Of a stretch of DNA of 36,042 bases, positions 6,858 through 15,096 are shown in pieces. Position 1 is the stretch's first letter. Each line of letters begins with the position of its first letter. This DNA is from Parvularcula sp039198765. Its GTDB lineage: Bacteria; Pseudomonadota; Alphaproteobacteria; Caulobacterales; Parvularculaceae. The stretch is taken from the NCBI GenBank assembly GCA_039198765.1, contig JBCCTF010000013.1, forward strand, positions 1 through 36,042, written 5' to 3'. Below the pieces are notes generated by a model. The model ran no database searches and was not told where the DNA came from. It was given only the letters and a program-made list of their open reading frames with translations. The translations under genes and the position numbers were made by a program.

Positions 6858-7601
6858 CTAGCGTGACGGTTGCGATCCCAAAGCACGTACAAGAGACACA
6901 GACATATTGTGCCTTGCAGCTTCTGCGCTTTCGCCGTCACTGGAGAGAAGTTGTTCCAGAAACCAGATGTGCGATTCGCAGACATACTCCGCCGAACCTT
7001 GCGCGTTAAAAACTGCATCAGCGCGCGATTCTCGGCCCGGACTTGTAAAAAGTTCGCGGAAGAACGGCATCGCTTGTTCTTGCGTTGCTATCCTGCGTGA
7101 TTTGGATCTGTTTATGGAAGACAGCGCTCGCAAAGCAGAGACAAGGAAAGACGCTTCTATTCGTTCTTCAGCTGTTAGATCGTTTGTGAAGTCGGGTTCA
7201 CCAGTGGATTTGCCGCCAAAGAAAGCGCAGGCATCGACGCCATAACGCGCACGAACCGATTCGAAGAAACTGATCTTTGAGCGGATTACTTTTTTGGCTG
7301 CCTCATCGTCGAGAAACACAACATCATCGCCCGCGTCAGTGATGATCCTACGGCCTAAACGATTGAAAACAAATTCTATCTGGGAACAAATAAGCTCCGT
7401 GGGTTGTCCGCTAATTCTAAATTCAGCATTTATATATTGGGGAAACTTATCGCGGATGACAGCACCAACCTCACTGCCGCCGTCCTCACAGTCTTTGAAC
7501 ACGTGGACTTCGGCGTCGTTGTTAGTAGCCGCTTGTGCGTGAACAAGCCCAAAGCAGGCAGACAACATAGTGCTGACGAAAAAACGCAGACACCGTGGCA
7601 T
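6858..7601 (-). CDS. Orphan exported protein, AT-richer than its neighbours
   Basis: I do not recognise this 247-residue protein. It opens with a basic, hydrophobic export signal MPRCLRFFVSTMLSACFGLV followed by HAQA. It could be cleaved after AQA (about residue 24), or, since LSAC matches a lipobox, lipidated at Cys16. The mature part is mixed alpha/beta with cysteines at 38, 72, 125 and 208. The ATG at 7601 lies four bases past the ettA stop, so it may be read from the ettA transcript. Composition is about 47% GC by hand count over 7081-7200, well below the adjoining genes, which suggests later acquisition. An upstream extension into ettA is rejected. Confidence 0.6.
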   Translation of the reverse strand: MPRCLRFFVSTMLSACFGLVHAQAATNNDAEVHVFKDCEDGGSEVGAVIRDKFPQYINAEFRISGQPTELICSQIEFVFNRLGRRIITDAGDDVVFLDDEAAKKVIRSKISFFESVRARYGVDACAFFGGKSTGEPDFTNDLTAEERIEASFLVSALRALSSINRSKSRRIATQEQAMPFFRELFTSPGRESRADAVFNAQGSAEYVCESHIWFLEQLLSSDGESAEAARHNMSVSLVRALGSQPSR

Positions 7602-7605
7602 TCTA

Positions 7606-9270
7606 TTACCGCTCCATCTTCCGATACTGGATCCGCCGCGGCACATCCGCATCAGGTCCCAGCCGGCGCTTCTTGTCCTCGATATAGTCCTCAAAGTTGC
7701 CCTCGAACCATTCCACGTGGCTGTCGCCCTCAAACGCCAGCATGTGGGTTGCGATCCTGTCCAGGAACCAGCGGTCGTGGCTGATGACCACGGCGCAGCC
7801 TGCGAATTCGTCGAGGGCGGCTTCGAGCTCGCGGAGGGTGTCGACGTCGAGGTCGTTGGTGGGTTCGTCGAGGAGGAGGAGGTTCGAGCCTTCTTTCAGC
7901 ATCTTGGCGAGCTGCACGCGGTTGCGCTCACCGCCTGACAGGTCGCCGACTTTCTTCTGCTGGTCGCCACCTTTGAAGTTGAACCAGGTGCAGTAGGCGC
8001 GGGAGTTCACCTCGCGCTTCTCACCCAGCTTGATGATGTCGAGGCCGCCGGAGATCTCTTCCCAGACATTGTTCGTGTCCGTCAGATTCTCGCGAGTCTG
8101 GTCGATGTAGCCGAGCTTCACCGTCTCACCGAGGCGGATGGAGCCCTCGTCAGGCTCCTCTTTGCCTGTCAGCATTTTGAACAGGGTCGTCTTGCCCGCG
8201 CCGTTGGGGCCGACCACGCCGACAATGCCGCCGGGGGGCAGCTCAAAATCGAGGCCGTCGATGAGGAGCTTGTCGCCGAAGGCCTTCTTCAGGCCCTCCG
8301 CCTGGATCACCACACCGCCGAGGCGGGGGCCGGGCGGGATCTGAATCTGAGCAGTACTGACGGTATCGTTCGCCGCCTGGTCGCGCAGTTTTTCATAGGC
8401 CTGGATACGGGCCTTGGACTTGGCCTGGCGCGCCTTCTGGCCCTGGTTGATCCACTCCAGCTCGCGATCGAGGGTGCGGCCGCGCTTGGCCTCTTCCCGC
8501 TCCTCCTGCGCCATGCGCTTGGCCTTCTGCTGGAGCCAGCCTGAGTAGTTGCCTTCGTAAGGGATGCCCTTCGCGCGATCGAGCTCCAGGATCCAACCGG
8601 TGACGTTGTCGAGGAAATAGCGGTCGTGGGTGACCAGCACGACGGCGCCGGGGAAGTTACGCAGATAGTTCTCCAGCCACGCGACGCTTTCCGCATCGAG
8701 GTGGTTGGTCGGCTCGTCGAGGAGGAGGAGGTCGGGCTTGGCAAGGAGGAGCTTGGCCAGCGCGACCCGGCGCTTCTCACCGCCCGAAAGGTCGGTCACC
8801 GGCCAGTCACCCGGCGGGCAGCGCAGGGCCTCCATCGCCATCTCGACCTTGCTGTCGATGTCCCAGGCGTCGAGGGCGTCGATCTCTTCTTGGAGGGACG
8901 ACATCTTCTCCATCAGCTCGTCGGAGTACTCTTCCGCCATCTGCATGGAGACGTCGTTGAACTCCTGCACCTTGGCTTTGATCTCGGCGACGCCTTCCGC
9001 AGCGTTCTCGAAGACCGTCTTACTCTCGTCGAGCTCAGGCTCCTGGGGCAGGTAGCCGACTTTCGCGCCGTCGGCGGCGTAGCTCTCGCCGGTGAATTCC
9101 TGGTCCACGCCGGCCATGATTTTGAGGAGCGTCGACTTACCCGCGCCGTTCACGCCGACGACGCCAATTTTGGCGTCGGGATAGAACTGCAGGTGGACAT
9201 TATCGAGGATCTTCTTCGCGCCGTAAGACTTTGTCAGACCTTGCATAAAGTAGATGAACTGGCGGGCCAT
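7606..9270 (-). CDS. ettA: Energy-dependent translational throttle protein EttA (ABC-F)
   Basis: EttA is a soluble ABC-F ATPase that binds the ribosomal E site and gates the first elongation steps according to ATP/ADP levels. The 554 residues hold two ABC modules. Module 1 has Walker A G-V-N-G-A-G-K-S-T at 39-47, signature LSGGEKRR, and Walker B LLLLDEPTNHLD. Module 2 has GPNGAGKTT, LSGGERNR and LLLLDEPTNDLD. Between them is the basic, Arg/Lys-rich linker (about 240-300). There are no membrane segments, which rules out a transporter. The length and the N-terminus ARQFIYFMQGLTKSYG match EttA rather than Uup or YheS. The ATG at 9270 has GTGAGGA upstream. Confidence 0.95.
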   Translation of the reverse strand: MARQFIYFMQGLTKSYGAKKILDNVHLQFYPDAKIGVVGVNGAGKSTLLKIMAGVDQEFTGESYAADGAKVGYLPQEPELDESKTVFENAAEGVAEIKAKVQEFNDVSMQMAEEYSDELMEKMSSLQEEIDALDAWDIDSKVEMAMEALRCPPGDWPVTDLSGGEKRRVALAKLLLAKPDLLLLDEPTNHLDAESVAWLENYLRNFPGAVVLVTHDRYFLDNVTGWILELDRAKGIPYEGNYSGWLQQKAKRMAQEEREEAKRGRTLDRELEWINQGQKARQAKSKARIQAYEKLRDQAANDTVSTAQIQIPPGPRLGGVVIQAEGLKKAFGDKLLIDGLDFELPPGGIVGVVGPNGAGKTTLFKMLTGKEEPDEGSIRLGETVKLGYIDQTRENLTDTNNVWEEISGGLDIIKLGEKREVNSRAYCTWFNFKGGDQQKKVGDLSGGERNRVQLAKMLKEGSNLLLLDEPTNDLDVDTLRELEAALDEFAGCAVVISHDRWFLDRIATHMLAFEGDSHVEWFEGNFEDYIEDKKRRLGPDADVPRRIQYRKMER

Positions 9271-9532
9271 GGGGTGATCCTCACTGGTGGGAAAGCGTTG
9301 GGAGGCGGGAGTTAACCTTGGCCGCTGGTGGGTTCAAGCGGCACAAGCGCACTGCGCACGCGGTGCCTTCAGCCTGCGCGCTCGCATATGGTGCATTCCT
9401 GCAACAATCGGCCAAAAGTGTGGCCGTGCGGCAGCTTTCCCGCTGTACGAACTATTCTCTTTTGAGACATTCCACCCGCTGCGCGCGATTGACACCCACC
9501 TGCGCGCGAAAACGTTCAGGGAGAACCCGAAT

Positions 9533-11923
9533 ATGCGTCAATCAATCCAACGCCTTGCGCTCATCGCAGGCACCTCCGCCCTCGCCCTCGGCACCGCCGT
9601 CGCTCAAGAGGACGACGAAGATGTGATCGTGGTCACCGCGTCCAAGCGCGAGCAGAACATCCTCGAAGTCCCCTTCTCCGTCGATGCGCAAACCCAAGAA
9701 GACATTCAGCGCACAGGCTCGCAGTCGATTGAAGACGTTGCGCGCAACGTGGCCAGCCTGAACATTCAGAACCTCGGGCCTGGCCAAAGCCAAGTCTCCA
9801 TCCGCGGTGTGTCGGCCGGCCAGATTGTTCGCGACCAACCCGGTGTGAAGGAGCAGGTCGGCGTCTACCTCGACGAGAGCGTGATCTCGCTGTCGCTGTT
9901 CACCCCTGACTTCGATCTCTTCGACCTCAACCGCGTGGAGACGCTGCGTGGTCCGCAAGGCACGCTGTTCGGCTCGGGCTCGATTGGCGGTACGCTCCGC
10001 TACATCACGAACCAGCCGGTGCTGGGTGAGACCAGCGGCATGGTTGAGGCTGACCTGAATACGATCAGCGAAGGCTCCAGCGGCGGCCACATCAAAGGCG
10101 TTGTCAACGCACCGATTGGCGATACCGCGGCGGTCCGCGTTGTTGCCTACCGCCAGAAGTTCGGCGGATTTATCGACGCCCTTCGCGAGGACCCATCTGC
10201 TGCTGAAGGCTTCCAGATCGACGATGACGTCAACGAAGGCGTCCGCCAGGGTCTCCGTGCGAGCGTGCTCTGGGAACCGACGGACAAGCTTTCCATCACC
10301 CCACGGATCATTTTCCAGGAAATCGAGACAGACGGCTTCAACCGTCAGGAAGAGTTCAACCTCTTTGGTAACCCGTTCACGACAACCCGGACCGCGGTCG
10401 ACTTTGAAGAGCGCCAGCAATATCTGCTGCTCGACGAGAAGTTCCGTGATGAAACGGTTCTGCTGGATCTGACGGGTACGTACGATCTCGGCTTTGCTGA
10501 GATCACCTCAGTCACCTCAGTGATGGAACGCGATATCCTCGTGAGCCGCGATGCCTCCGCCCTCACCGGCTCGGTTTCGGTGGACCTTGGGTTCCCCGAC
10601 GCAGCGGTTCTCACGCCTTCGAACCTTCGCGACACGACGGACCTGTCGACATTCACGCAGGAACTGCGGATCGGGTCCACAGGGACGAACACGATCGACT
10701 GGCTGGCGGGTGTCTTCTACTCCGACATCGAGCGCGACTATGCCCAGCGTCTTCCAACGTCTGGCTATGATGCGTTCACGGATCAAGTTCTAGGTGCCGG
10801 CACGTCCGACGCTGTGCGCAACGGCTTTGGCCCCGACAGTCCGTTCAACTCTGACCTTGGGTACGACCTCACTCAGTGGGCGATCTTCGGCGAGGCCACT
10901 TGGAACGTCAACGAGGACCTGCGCCTCACCGCCGGTGGCCGCTACTACGACTACGAGGAAGACCGGATCATCACGACCGGTGGCCTGTTCGCCAATGGCG
11001 ATGTCGGCGTGACGGACTCGACCTCAGCTGACGGCTTCAATGGCCGTTTGATCGCCGCGTATGACGTGAATGATCAAATCACGGTCAATGCTCAGGTTTC
11101 TGAGGGCTTCCGCCTTGGCGGTGTGAACGATCCCCTGAACGTTCCTCTGTGTACCCCGGAAGACGAAGCGATCTTCGGTAACTTCCAGTCGTTCGAAGAT
11201 GAAACGCTGGTCAACTACGAAGCTGGCGTGAAGTCAGACTTTGGCCGTCTCCGGGTTAATGCGTCGGCGTTTTACACGGACATCTCGAACCTGCAGGTCA
11301 CCCTCGACGCAGGCTCGTGCTCCTCACGGATCGTCTTCAACGTCCCCGAAGCGCACACCACTGGTGTCGAATGGGAAGTGGGATTCGACATCCTTCAAAA
11401 CTGGGACGTTCGTTTCACGGGCTCATTCGTTGAAGCAGAAATCGACAGCGCCGTGGCCACTGGTGACGGCGCCGTCCTGCCGGGCCTCGACGAAGGCGAG
11501 CGTCTGCCCTCGGCTCCGGAATGGCAGTTCGCGCTGGTCTCCTCCTACAACTGGGACCTCAGCAACTTCCAGGAAGGCTGGATCGGCTTCGTGAACGGCT
11601 CGGTTCAGTACGTGGACGAACAATTCACACAACCTGGCGACCAGGACCCGATCATCCAGCCTTTCGCCTCGGGCCTGCCCTTCGGCGGTGCATCAGGTGC
11701 TGATGTGACGGCGCTTGATCTTCAGCTCCCTGACTATGTGATCGCGAACTTCTCGATCGGTATCGAGACAGACAGCGGCTGGTCGGGCTCGCTCTACGTC
11801 AACAACCTGTTCGATGAAAACGCGCTGTTCTCGTTCGACCGTGAGCGTGGTGGTCGAGCCCGCCTTGCCTACAGGACGAACCAACCCCGCACGATCGGCA
11901 TCACGGCGCGCAAAGCGTTCTAG
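9533..11923 (+). CDS. TonB-dependent outer-membrane receptor
   Basis: This 796-residue protein is an outer-membrane beta-barrel that imports a ligand using TonB energy. Features in order: signal peptide MRQSIQRLALIAGTSALALG with cleavage after AVAQ; a TonB-box-like EDVIVVTASKR near residue 30; a plug domain (PFSVDAQTQEDIQRTGSQSI, VSIRGV, ETLRGPQGTLFGSGSIGGTL); then a long run of amphipathic strands ending in the outer-membrane terminal Phe (IGITARKAF). The ATG at 9533 is chosen over an earlier in-frame start because it begins the signal peptide and CAGGGAG lies upstream. The ligand is unknown; the plug resembles the iron-complex/sucrose receptor group common in alphaproteobacteria. It has no linked transporter. 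A strong terminator follows. Confidence 0.93.
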   Translation: MRQSIQRLALIAGTSALALGTAVAQEDDEDVIVVTASKREQNILEVPFSVDAQTQEDIQRTGSQSIEDVARNVASLNIQNLGPGQSQVSIRGVSAGQIVRDQPGVKEQVGVYLDESVISLSLFTPDFDLFDLNRVETLRGPQGTLFGSGSIGGTLRYITNQPVLGETSGMVEADLNTISEGSSGGHIKGVVNAPIGDTAAVRVVAYRQKFGGFIDALREDPSAAEGFQIDDDVNEGVRQGLRASVLWEPTDKLSITPRIIFQEIETDGFNRQEEFNLFGNPFTTTRTAVDFEERQQYLLLDEKFRDETVLLDLTGTYDLGFAEITSVTSVMERDILVSRDASALTGSVSVDLGFPDAAVLTPSNLRDTTDLSTFTQELRIGSTGTNTIDWLAGVFYSDIERDYAQRLPTSGYDAFTDQVLGAGTSDAVRNGFGPDSPFNSDLGYDLTQWAIFGEATWNVNEDLRLTAGGRYYDYEEDRIITTGGLFANGDVGVTDSTSADGFNGRLIAAYDVNDQITVNAQVSEGFRLGGVNDPLNVPLCTPEDEAIFGNFQSFEDETLVNYEAGVKSDFGRLRVNASAFYTDISNLQVTLDAGSCSSRIVFNVPEAHTTGVEWEVGFDILQNWDVRFTGSFVEAEIDSAVATGDGAVLPGLDEGERLPSAPEWQFALVSSYNWDLSNFQEGWIGFVNGSVQYVDEQFTQPGDQDPIIQPFASGLPFGGASGADVTALDLQLPDYVIANFSIGIETDSGWSGSLYVNNLFDENALFSFDRERGGRARLAYRTNQPRTIGITARKAF

Positions 11924-11942
11924 AACTGGCCTCTAACAAGCA

Positions 11943-11981
11943 AAGCCCTGCGTCCCAAATTGGAACGCAGGGCTTTTTTTT
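11943..11981. terminator. Strong terminator between convergent genes
   Basis: AAGCCCTGCGT (11943-11953) pairs perfectly with ACGCAGGGCTT (11965-11975), an 11-bp stem followed by an eight-T tract (11974-11981). It ends the TonB-dependent receptor transcript. On the other strand the same stem follows the CTERM gene at 11997 and may stop that transcript too, though with a poorer T-tract. Confidence 0.92.
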
Positions 11982-11996
11982 GTTTGTGAGCAGAGC

Positions 11997-12674
11997 TTAC
12001 GCAGTCCGGCGCTTACGTCCCGCGAGCATCAAAAGTCCCGAAGCGAGAAACACTCCGGCAGCAGGCACAGGCACGGAAGAAATACTCTCGACACGGATGT
12101 CGTCGAGGAACCCGCCTAGTTCATTCTCAGTACCAAAAGCTGAGAACATCAGCGCGTTATCACCGGCACCGGCGGTGAAGGTCATGACGATTTCGTTCCA
12201 GAAGTTCTGATTCGAAACAACGCCATCTGCCTGTCCAACCATTTGGCTGACAGAGAATGAGCGAGCACCCTGGCCACCGTCGATCAGTGTACCGAGGTCA
12301 ACGCGGATACCATTATCGTTCACGTTGTTCGTGCGCGGACGATAAAGGAACGAAAGGCGATACATCTGACCAGGCGTGAAGGGCAGGAAAGCGGCCATGG
12401 CCGAGTTCGAACCCTGTCCGACATTGGCCGAGACCTGGAAGTCACTGTCGAGTTCAACATAGTTGTTGCCCGAGAACGCTGACGTCACAGTTCCCGACGT
12501 CTGCACTTCGATGCCCGCACCTGAAACGGTCATGAACGACCCCCAGGTGTCGAAGACACTCCATTGAGTTAAGAATTGCGGACCTTCAAAGTCCTCAGTG
12601 AAGACGGTTGCAGCCTGGGAAGTTCCCGTACTGACCAAACCGATGGCTGCGATCGCCGCAAAAAGCTGTTTCAT
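11997..12674 (-). CDS. VPLPA-CTERM secreted protein with a jelly-roll-like domain
   Basis: This 225-residue exported protein starts MKQLFAAIAAIGLVSTGTSQA (cleavage near QA-A). Its middle reads like a galactose-binding-type beta sandwich: FTEDFEGPQF near the start, repeated YVELDSD and YRLSFLYRP strands, and GGFLDDIRVES before the tail. This architecture is common in PEP-CTERM proteins. The sorting tail begins at residue 201: VPVPA, a hydrophobic AGVFLASGLLMLAG helix, then RKRRTA. A ribosome site AAGGA precedes the ATG. It converges on the receptor gene and shares its terminator region. The role is probably in the cell surface or extracellular matrix; the exact function is unknown. Confidence 0.87.
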   Translation of the reverse strand: MKQLFAAIAAIGLVSTGTSQAATVFTEDFEGPQFLTQWSVFDTWGSFMTVSGAGIEVQTSGTVTSAFSGNNYVELDSDFQVSANVGQGSNSAMAAFLPFTPGQMYRLSFLYRPRTNNVNDNGIRVDLGTLIDGGQGARSFSVSQMVGQADGVVSNQNFWNEIVMTFTAGAGDNALMFSAFGTENELGGFLDDIRVESISSVPVPAAGVFLASGLLMLAGRKRRTA

Positions 12675-12762
12675 GGCTTTGATCCTTTAAACGTAACCCC
12701 TGCCTAACCTTGCCGTTGCATTTGCCGTGCCAGGCACAACGCCATGGTGTGCAGCGGGAAAA

Positions 12763-12796
12763 GAAAAACCCCCGCTCGGTGGGAGAGAGCGGGGGT
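12763..12796 (-). terminator. Intrinsic terminator of the candidate sRNA
   Basis: ACCCCCGCTC (12768-12777) pairs perfectly with GAGCGGGGGT (12787-12796) around a nine-base loop. On the minus strand the stem runs into TTTTT (12768-12764). The rlmJ stop lies about 245 bases further upstream, with a separate promoter-like sequence between, so this terminator more probably ends an independent short transcript than the rlmJ message. Confidence 0.8.
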
Positions 12797-12914
12797 GGAA
12801 GTCAGAGGGTGGTGAGGCACCCTGTGGGCAAACTTGAGAACGACTTCATCGCGGGCGTCGAAGTCTGTCTTGAGTTGTGCAACCGCCGTGCCATACACGC
12901 GGAGCCAGTCAGAA
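12763..12914 (-). ncRNA. Candidate small RNA with intrinsic terminator
   Basis: Read on the minus strand, the region folds into one long imperfect hairpin between 12892 and 12816. GGCAC/GTGCC closes it. Inside are TGC/GCA, AACT/AGTT, AGA/TCT and GACTTC/GAAGTC, the last three separated by symmetric two-base internal loops, with a 12-base apical loop. A C-rich unpaired stretch (CACCACCCTCT) follows. Then comes an intrinsic terminator: a perfect 10-bp stem (12787-12796 with 12768-12777) and five Ts. The start near 12914 is inferred from a CTGAAA-N16-TAGAAT promoter. The C-rich loops resemble the anti-ribosome-site loops of alphaproteobacterial sRNAs. I do not recognise the family; a 6S-like RNA is another possibility. 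Confidence 0.5.
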
Positions 12915-12921
12915 AATCATC

Positions 12922-12954
12922 ATTCTATTGATTGAGAACGATATTTCAGTTCTC
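12922..12954 (-). promoter_or_regulatory. Possible sigma70 promoter overlapped by a GAGAAC palindrome
   Basis: On the minus strand TAGAAT (12927-12922) matches five of six -10 bases. CTGAAA (12949-12944) matches four of six -35 bases, with a 16-base spacer. An inverted repeat GAGAAC-N9-GTTCTC (12934-12939, 12949-12954) covers the -35 and spacer, so it could be an operator. This is short-motif evidence only. Confidence 0.35.
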
Positions 12955-13041
12955 CGGTTGTGAGTTGACTTGGCTGAGAATGGACCAACAGATACGCTCA
13001 GCCTCAGGTTCGGACGCCCGCTTCGCTGCGCTGTTTCAATT

Positions 13042-13821
13042 CTACACGCGCGCAGGTCGCCGTAGGACGGGCTGGCCTCTCTGGAGAACCTCCGCCATGG
13101 CCGCTTCGGTTCCGTAGGGCGCACCAAGGATGGCAAGACCAGAGCCTGTCATGCCCTTCCCTTCTTTGAGAGCGAAAGCGACCTCATCCACGAGCGGCTC
13201 ACCGGGTACGAGCGCTGACAAGAGCGCCTCATGACGCCCGGCGGCGAGCACGGGATACCAGACCATCACCGCCGCCTCGGGCCAGCGGGCACGGATATCG
13301 AGAGCGAGGCGCGCCGCCTCTTCATACTCCGTCTTCACCTCATAGGGCGGATCGATGAGCACCAAACCGCGGCGCGGTTCCATCGGCGAGAGCGCCCGCG
13401 CGCCTTCATAGCCGTCCCGGCGGTGCACCTCCGCTCCGGTGCCGCGCACGGCACGTTTCAGGGCCGCATGCTCCTGCGGGTGCCTTTCCATCAGCACGAT
13501 GTGGTCATGCGGCCGCAGTAGCGATGACGCGACGAGGGGCGAACCTGGATAGGCGTTCTCCCCATACCGTGTGCGGACTATGCTCAGCGCATCAGCGAAA
13601 GCCGTTCCTTGCGGGTCGAGGAGCGCAATACCCTCCGCCGCCTCGCCCGTCTTCTGCGCCTGATCAGAGGAAAGATCATAGAGCCCACGACCGGCATGGG
13701 TCTCAAGATAGCTGATCCCGCGCTCTTTATTCGTCAGCAGACGAATGATCTCAGCCAGCGCATAGTGCTTATGCACATCCGCGGGATTCCCCGCGTGGTA
13801 GGCATGTTGGTAGGAGAGCAA
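13042..13821 (-). CDS. rlmJ: 23S rRNA (adenine(2030)-N6)-methyltransferase RlmJ
   Basis: RlmJ N6-methylates A2030 of 23S rRNA (E. coli numbering). The 259 residues start MLSYQHAYHAGNPADVHKH, the family hallmark. The SAM-binding region is at 38-50 (YLETHAGRGLYDL), and the catalytic D-P-P-Y motif IV is at 157-160 followed by E. The start codon is TTG at 13821. Despite the weak ribosome site, this start reproduces the conserved M-L-S-Y N-terminus, and there is no other candidate. It lies six bases after the stop of the SIMPL lipoprotein gene, so translation is probably coupled to it. It is slightly shorter than the E. coli protein (280 residues). Confidence 0.93.
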   Translation of the reverse strand: MLSYQHAYHAGNPADVHKHYALAEIIRLLTNKERGISYLETHAGRGLYDLSSDQAQKTGEAAEGIALLDPQGTAFADALSIVRTRYGENAYPGSPLVASSLLRPHDHIVLMERHPQEHAALKRAVRGTGAEVHRRDGYEGARALSPMEPRRGLVLIDPPYEVKTEYEEAARLALDIRARWPEAAVMVWYPVLAAGRHEALLSALVPGEPLVDEVAFALKEGKGMTGSGLAILGAPYGTEAAMAEVLQRGQPVLRRPARV

Positions 13822-13827
13822 GGGGCG

Positions 13828-14583
13828 TCACATTTCATCAGCTAGCGGAATAAGCTCAAACGTCACCTCGACTTCCGCGTTCACATATCGCGGCCCAGGA
13901 TTGAGCTCGATCTGCTCAGCTGGCGTTCGTTGCCGCTGAACCACCCCCTCATCCGACTGAGGTGCCATCGCCCTGTCATAGGCAACCCCATAGCGCTCTT
14001 CCGGGTTCACTTGAACGACCTTACCTACGGCAAAACCAGACGCCTTGGCCAAAACCTTCGCTTGGCTTCTCGCGTTGTCGACGGCCGCGGCGACTGCATC
14101 AGAATAATACTGGTCGCGGTTCGATAACTGGAACGACCGAACGTTGATTTCTTGCTCTGTTATTTCAGTCGCGAGCGAGAACATGTTACCAGCAACGCTT
14201 GCCGGAGAGGCAACGACGCTGACTTCCACGAACGCGAGGAACTCCTCAGGCTCACAGAAACGAGCCGCTTCGTTCGTGTACTGCTCAATGCAGACGGGAT
14301 CGGGAACAGACAAAAGCACGACGTCTTGAGTTGTAAATTCGATCTCCTCAAGGCCCACAAGCGTGGGCAACTCGGCGCGGAGGGTCTTCAACTCCGCGTT
14401 CATCGCAGCGATTGCCGCCGCTTGGCTTTTTCCGCGCCCTAGGGCCGATAGCGCAATGCTGAACCGATCAGGCTCGACCTCTACGCTGCCCTTGCCTGTT
14501 ACCGTCAGCTTCGGGGTATTTTGGTCCAACCAGCAGCCAGAGAGAACGAAAAGCGCAGCACATGCGATCAGTATACGGTTCAT
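13828..14583 (-). CDS. SIMPL (DUF541) domain lipoprotein
   Basis: This 251-residue protein starts with a lipoprotein signal MNRILIACAALFVLSGC; the lipobox is L-S-G-C with Cys17 as the lipidation site. The rest is a SIMPL/DUF541 domain: KLTVTGKGSVEVEPDRFSIA at the start, a central RDQYYSDAVAAAVDNARSQA helix (alanine-rich, with the typical A-x-x-x-A-x-x-x-A-K-x-L-A pattern), and a C-terminal VNAEVEVTFEL strand. Family members are periplasmic or outer-membrane proteins of poorly known function, some linked to oxidative stress. I chose ATG 14583, with GGAGGAAACACC upstream. It is followed after six bases by rlmJ. Confidence 0.87.
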   Translation of the reverse strand: MNRILIACAALFVLSGCWLDQNTPKLTVTGKGSVEVEPDRFSIALSALGRGKSQAAAIAAMNAELKTLRAELPTLVGLEEIEFTTQDVVLLSVPDPVCIEQYTNEAARFCEPEEFLAFVEVSVVASPASVAGNMFSLATEITEQEINVRSFQLSNRDQYYSDAVAAAVDNARSQAKVLAKASGFAVGKVVQVNPEERYGVAYDRAMAPQSDEGVVQRQRTPAEQIELNPGPRYVNAEVEVTFELIPLADEM

Positions 14584-14628
14584 GGTGTTTCCTCCCACAC
14601 CAGAAAGGTAGCGCAGCAAGAAGCAATT

Positions 14629-15096
14629 CTAAAGAGCAGAAAACACATCCTGGATGATGGCTTCGAGCCATTCTTGGTCGGTCTCGTCGAATGTGCCCTT
14701 GTCGGGGTTGTCGATGTCGAGGACCGCGATCAGTCTACCGTTTTTGTTCCGTACAGGGACGACAATTTCACTGACGGAGCGGGCGTCGCAGGCGATGTGG
14801 CCTTCGAAGGCGTGGACGTCGTCGACCACTTGGGTCTCGCCTGTGGCAGCGGCGGCGCCGCAGACGCCTCGACCGAACGGGATGCGCAGGCATCCGAGTG
14901 TGCCCTGGTACGGGCCGACGACGAGCTCATCATCTTGGTCCGGATCAACCACGTAAAAGCCTGTCCAGATGTTCTCAGGAAAAGCGTGGGCGAGGAGGCA
15001 CGACACCGTGGCCATCCGTGCACCAACATTCTGCTCGCCTTCCAAGACGGCGGCGATTTCCTTGGCGGTCTGGCTGTAAGTCTCAGCTTTGGTCAT
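14629..15096 (-). CDS. Free methionine-(R)-sulfoxide reductase, GAF-domain type
   Basis: This 155-residue GAF-domain enzyme reduces free L-methionine-(R)-sulfoxide to methionine in the cytoplasm, a repair reaction after oxidative stress. The three conserved cysteines are present with the same spacing as the E. coli enzyme (84, 94, 118): Cys69 (TLGCLRIPFG), Cys79 (GRGVCG) and Cys103 (HIACD). The N-terminal helix, the ENIWTGFYVVD strand and the C-terminal IAVLDIDNPDKGTFDETD block also match. The start ATG overlaps the stop of the FAH-family gene (ATGA), so the two are translationally coupled. 45 bases separate it from the SIMPL gene downstream. Confidence 0.93.
   Translation of the reverse strand: MTKAETYSQTAKEIAAVLEGEQNVGARMATVSCLLAHAFPENIWTGFYVVDPDQDDELVVGPYQGTLGCLRIPFGRGVCGAAAATGETQVVDDVHAFEGHIACDARSVSEIVVPVRNKNGRLIAVLDIDNPDKGTFDETDQEWLEAIIQDVFSAL

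Larger units (their letters stand above)
12675..13041. other. Gene-free stretch holding an sRNA candidate
   Basis: No protein gene is convincing here. A 64-codon minus-strand frame at 12704-12898 crosses the structured RNA and its terminator and has no ribosome site. The stretch contains a plausible promoter (12922-12949), a palindrome over it (12934-12954), a long imperfect hairpin (12816-12892) and an intrinsic terminator (12763-12796), all on the minus strand. These are described separately. Confidence 0.6.

Noticed and set aside
7606..7733. Longer start for the orphan protein, inside ettA
   Set aside because: It would overlap conserved ettA codons and push the export signal 44 residues inward.
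9287..9532. In-frame 82-residue extension of the TonB-dependent receptor
   Set aside because: The signal peptide and a good ribosome site mark the ATG at 9533; the extension lies in the intergenic space shared with ettA.
12704..12898. 64-codon minus-strand frame with His and Ser residues, considered as an attenuation leader peptide
   Set aside because: It runs through the terminator hairpin, has no biosynthetic gene downstream and no ribosome site; the RNA structure explains the region better.
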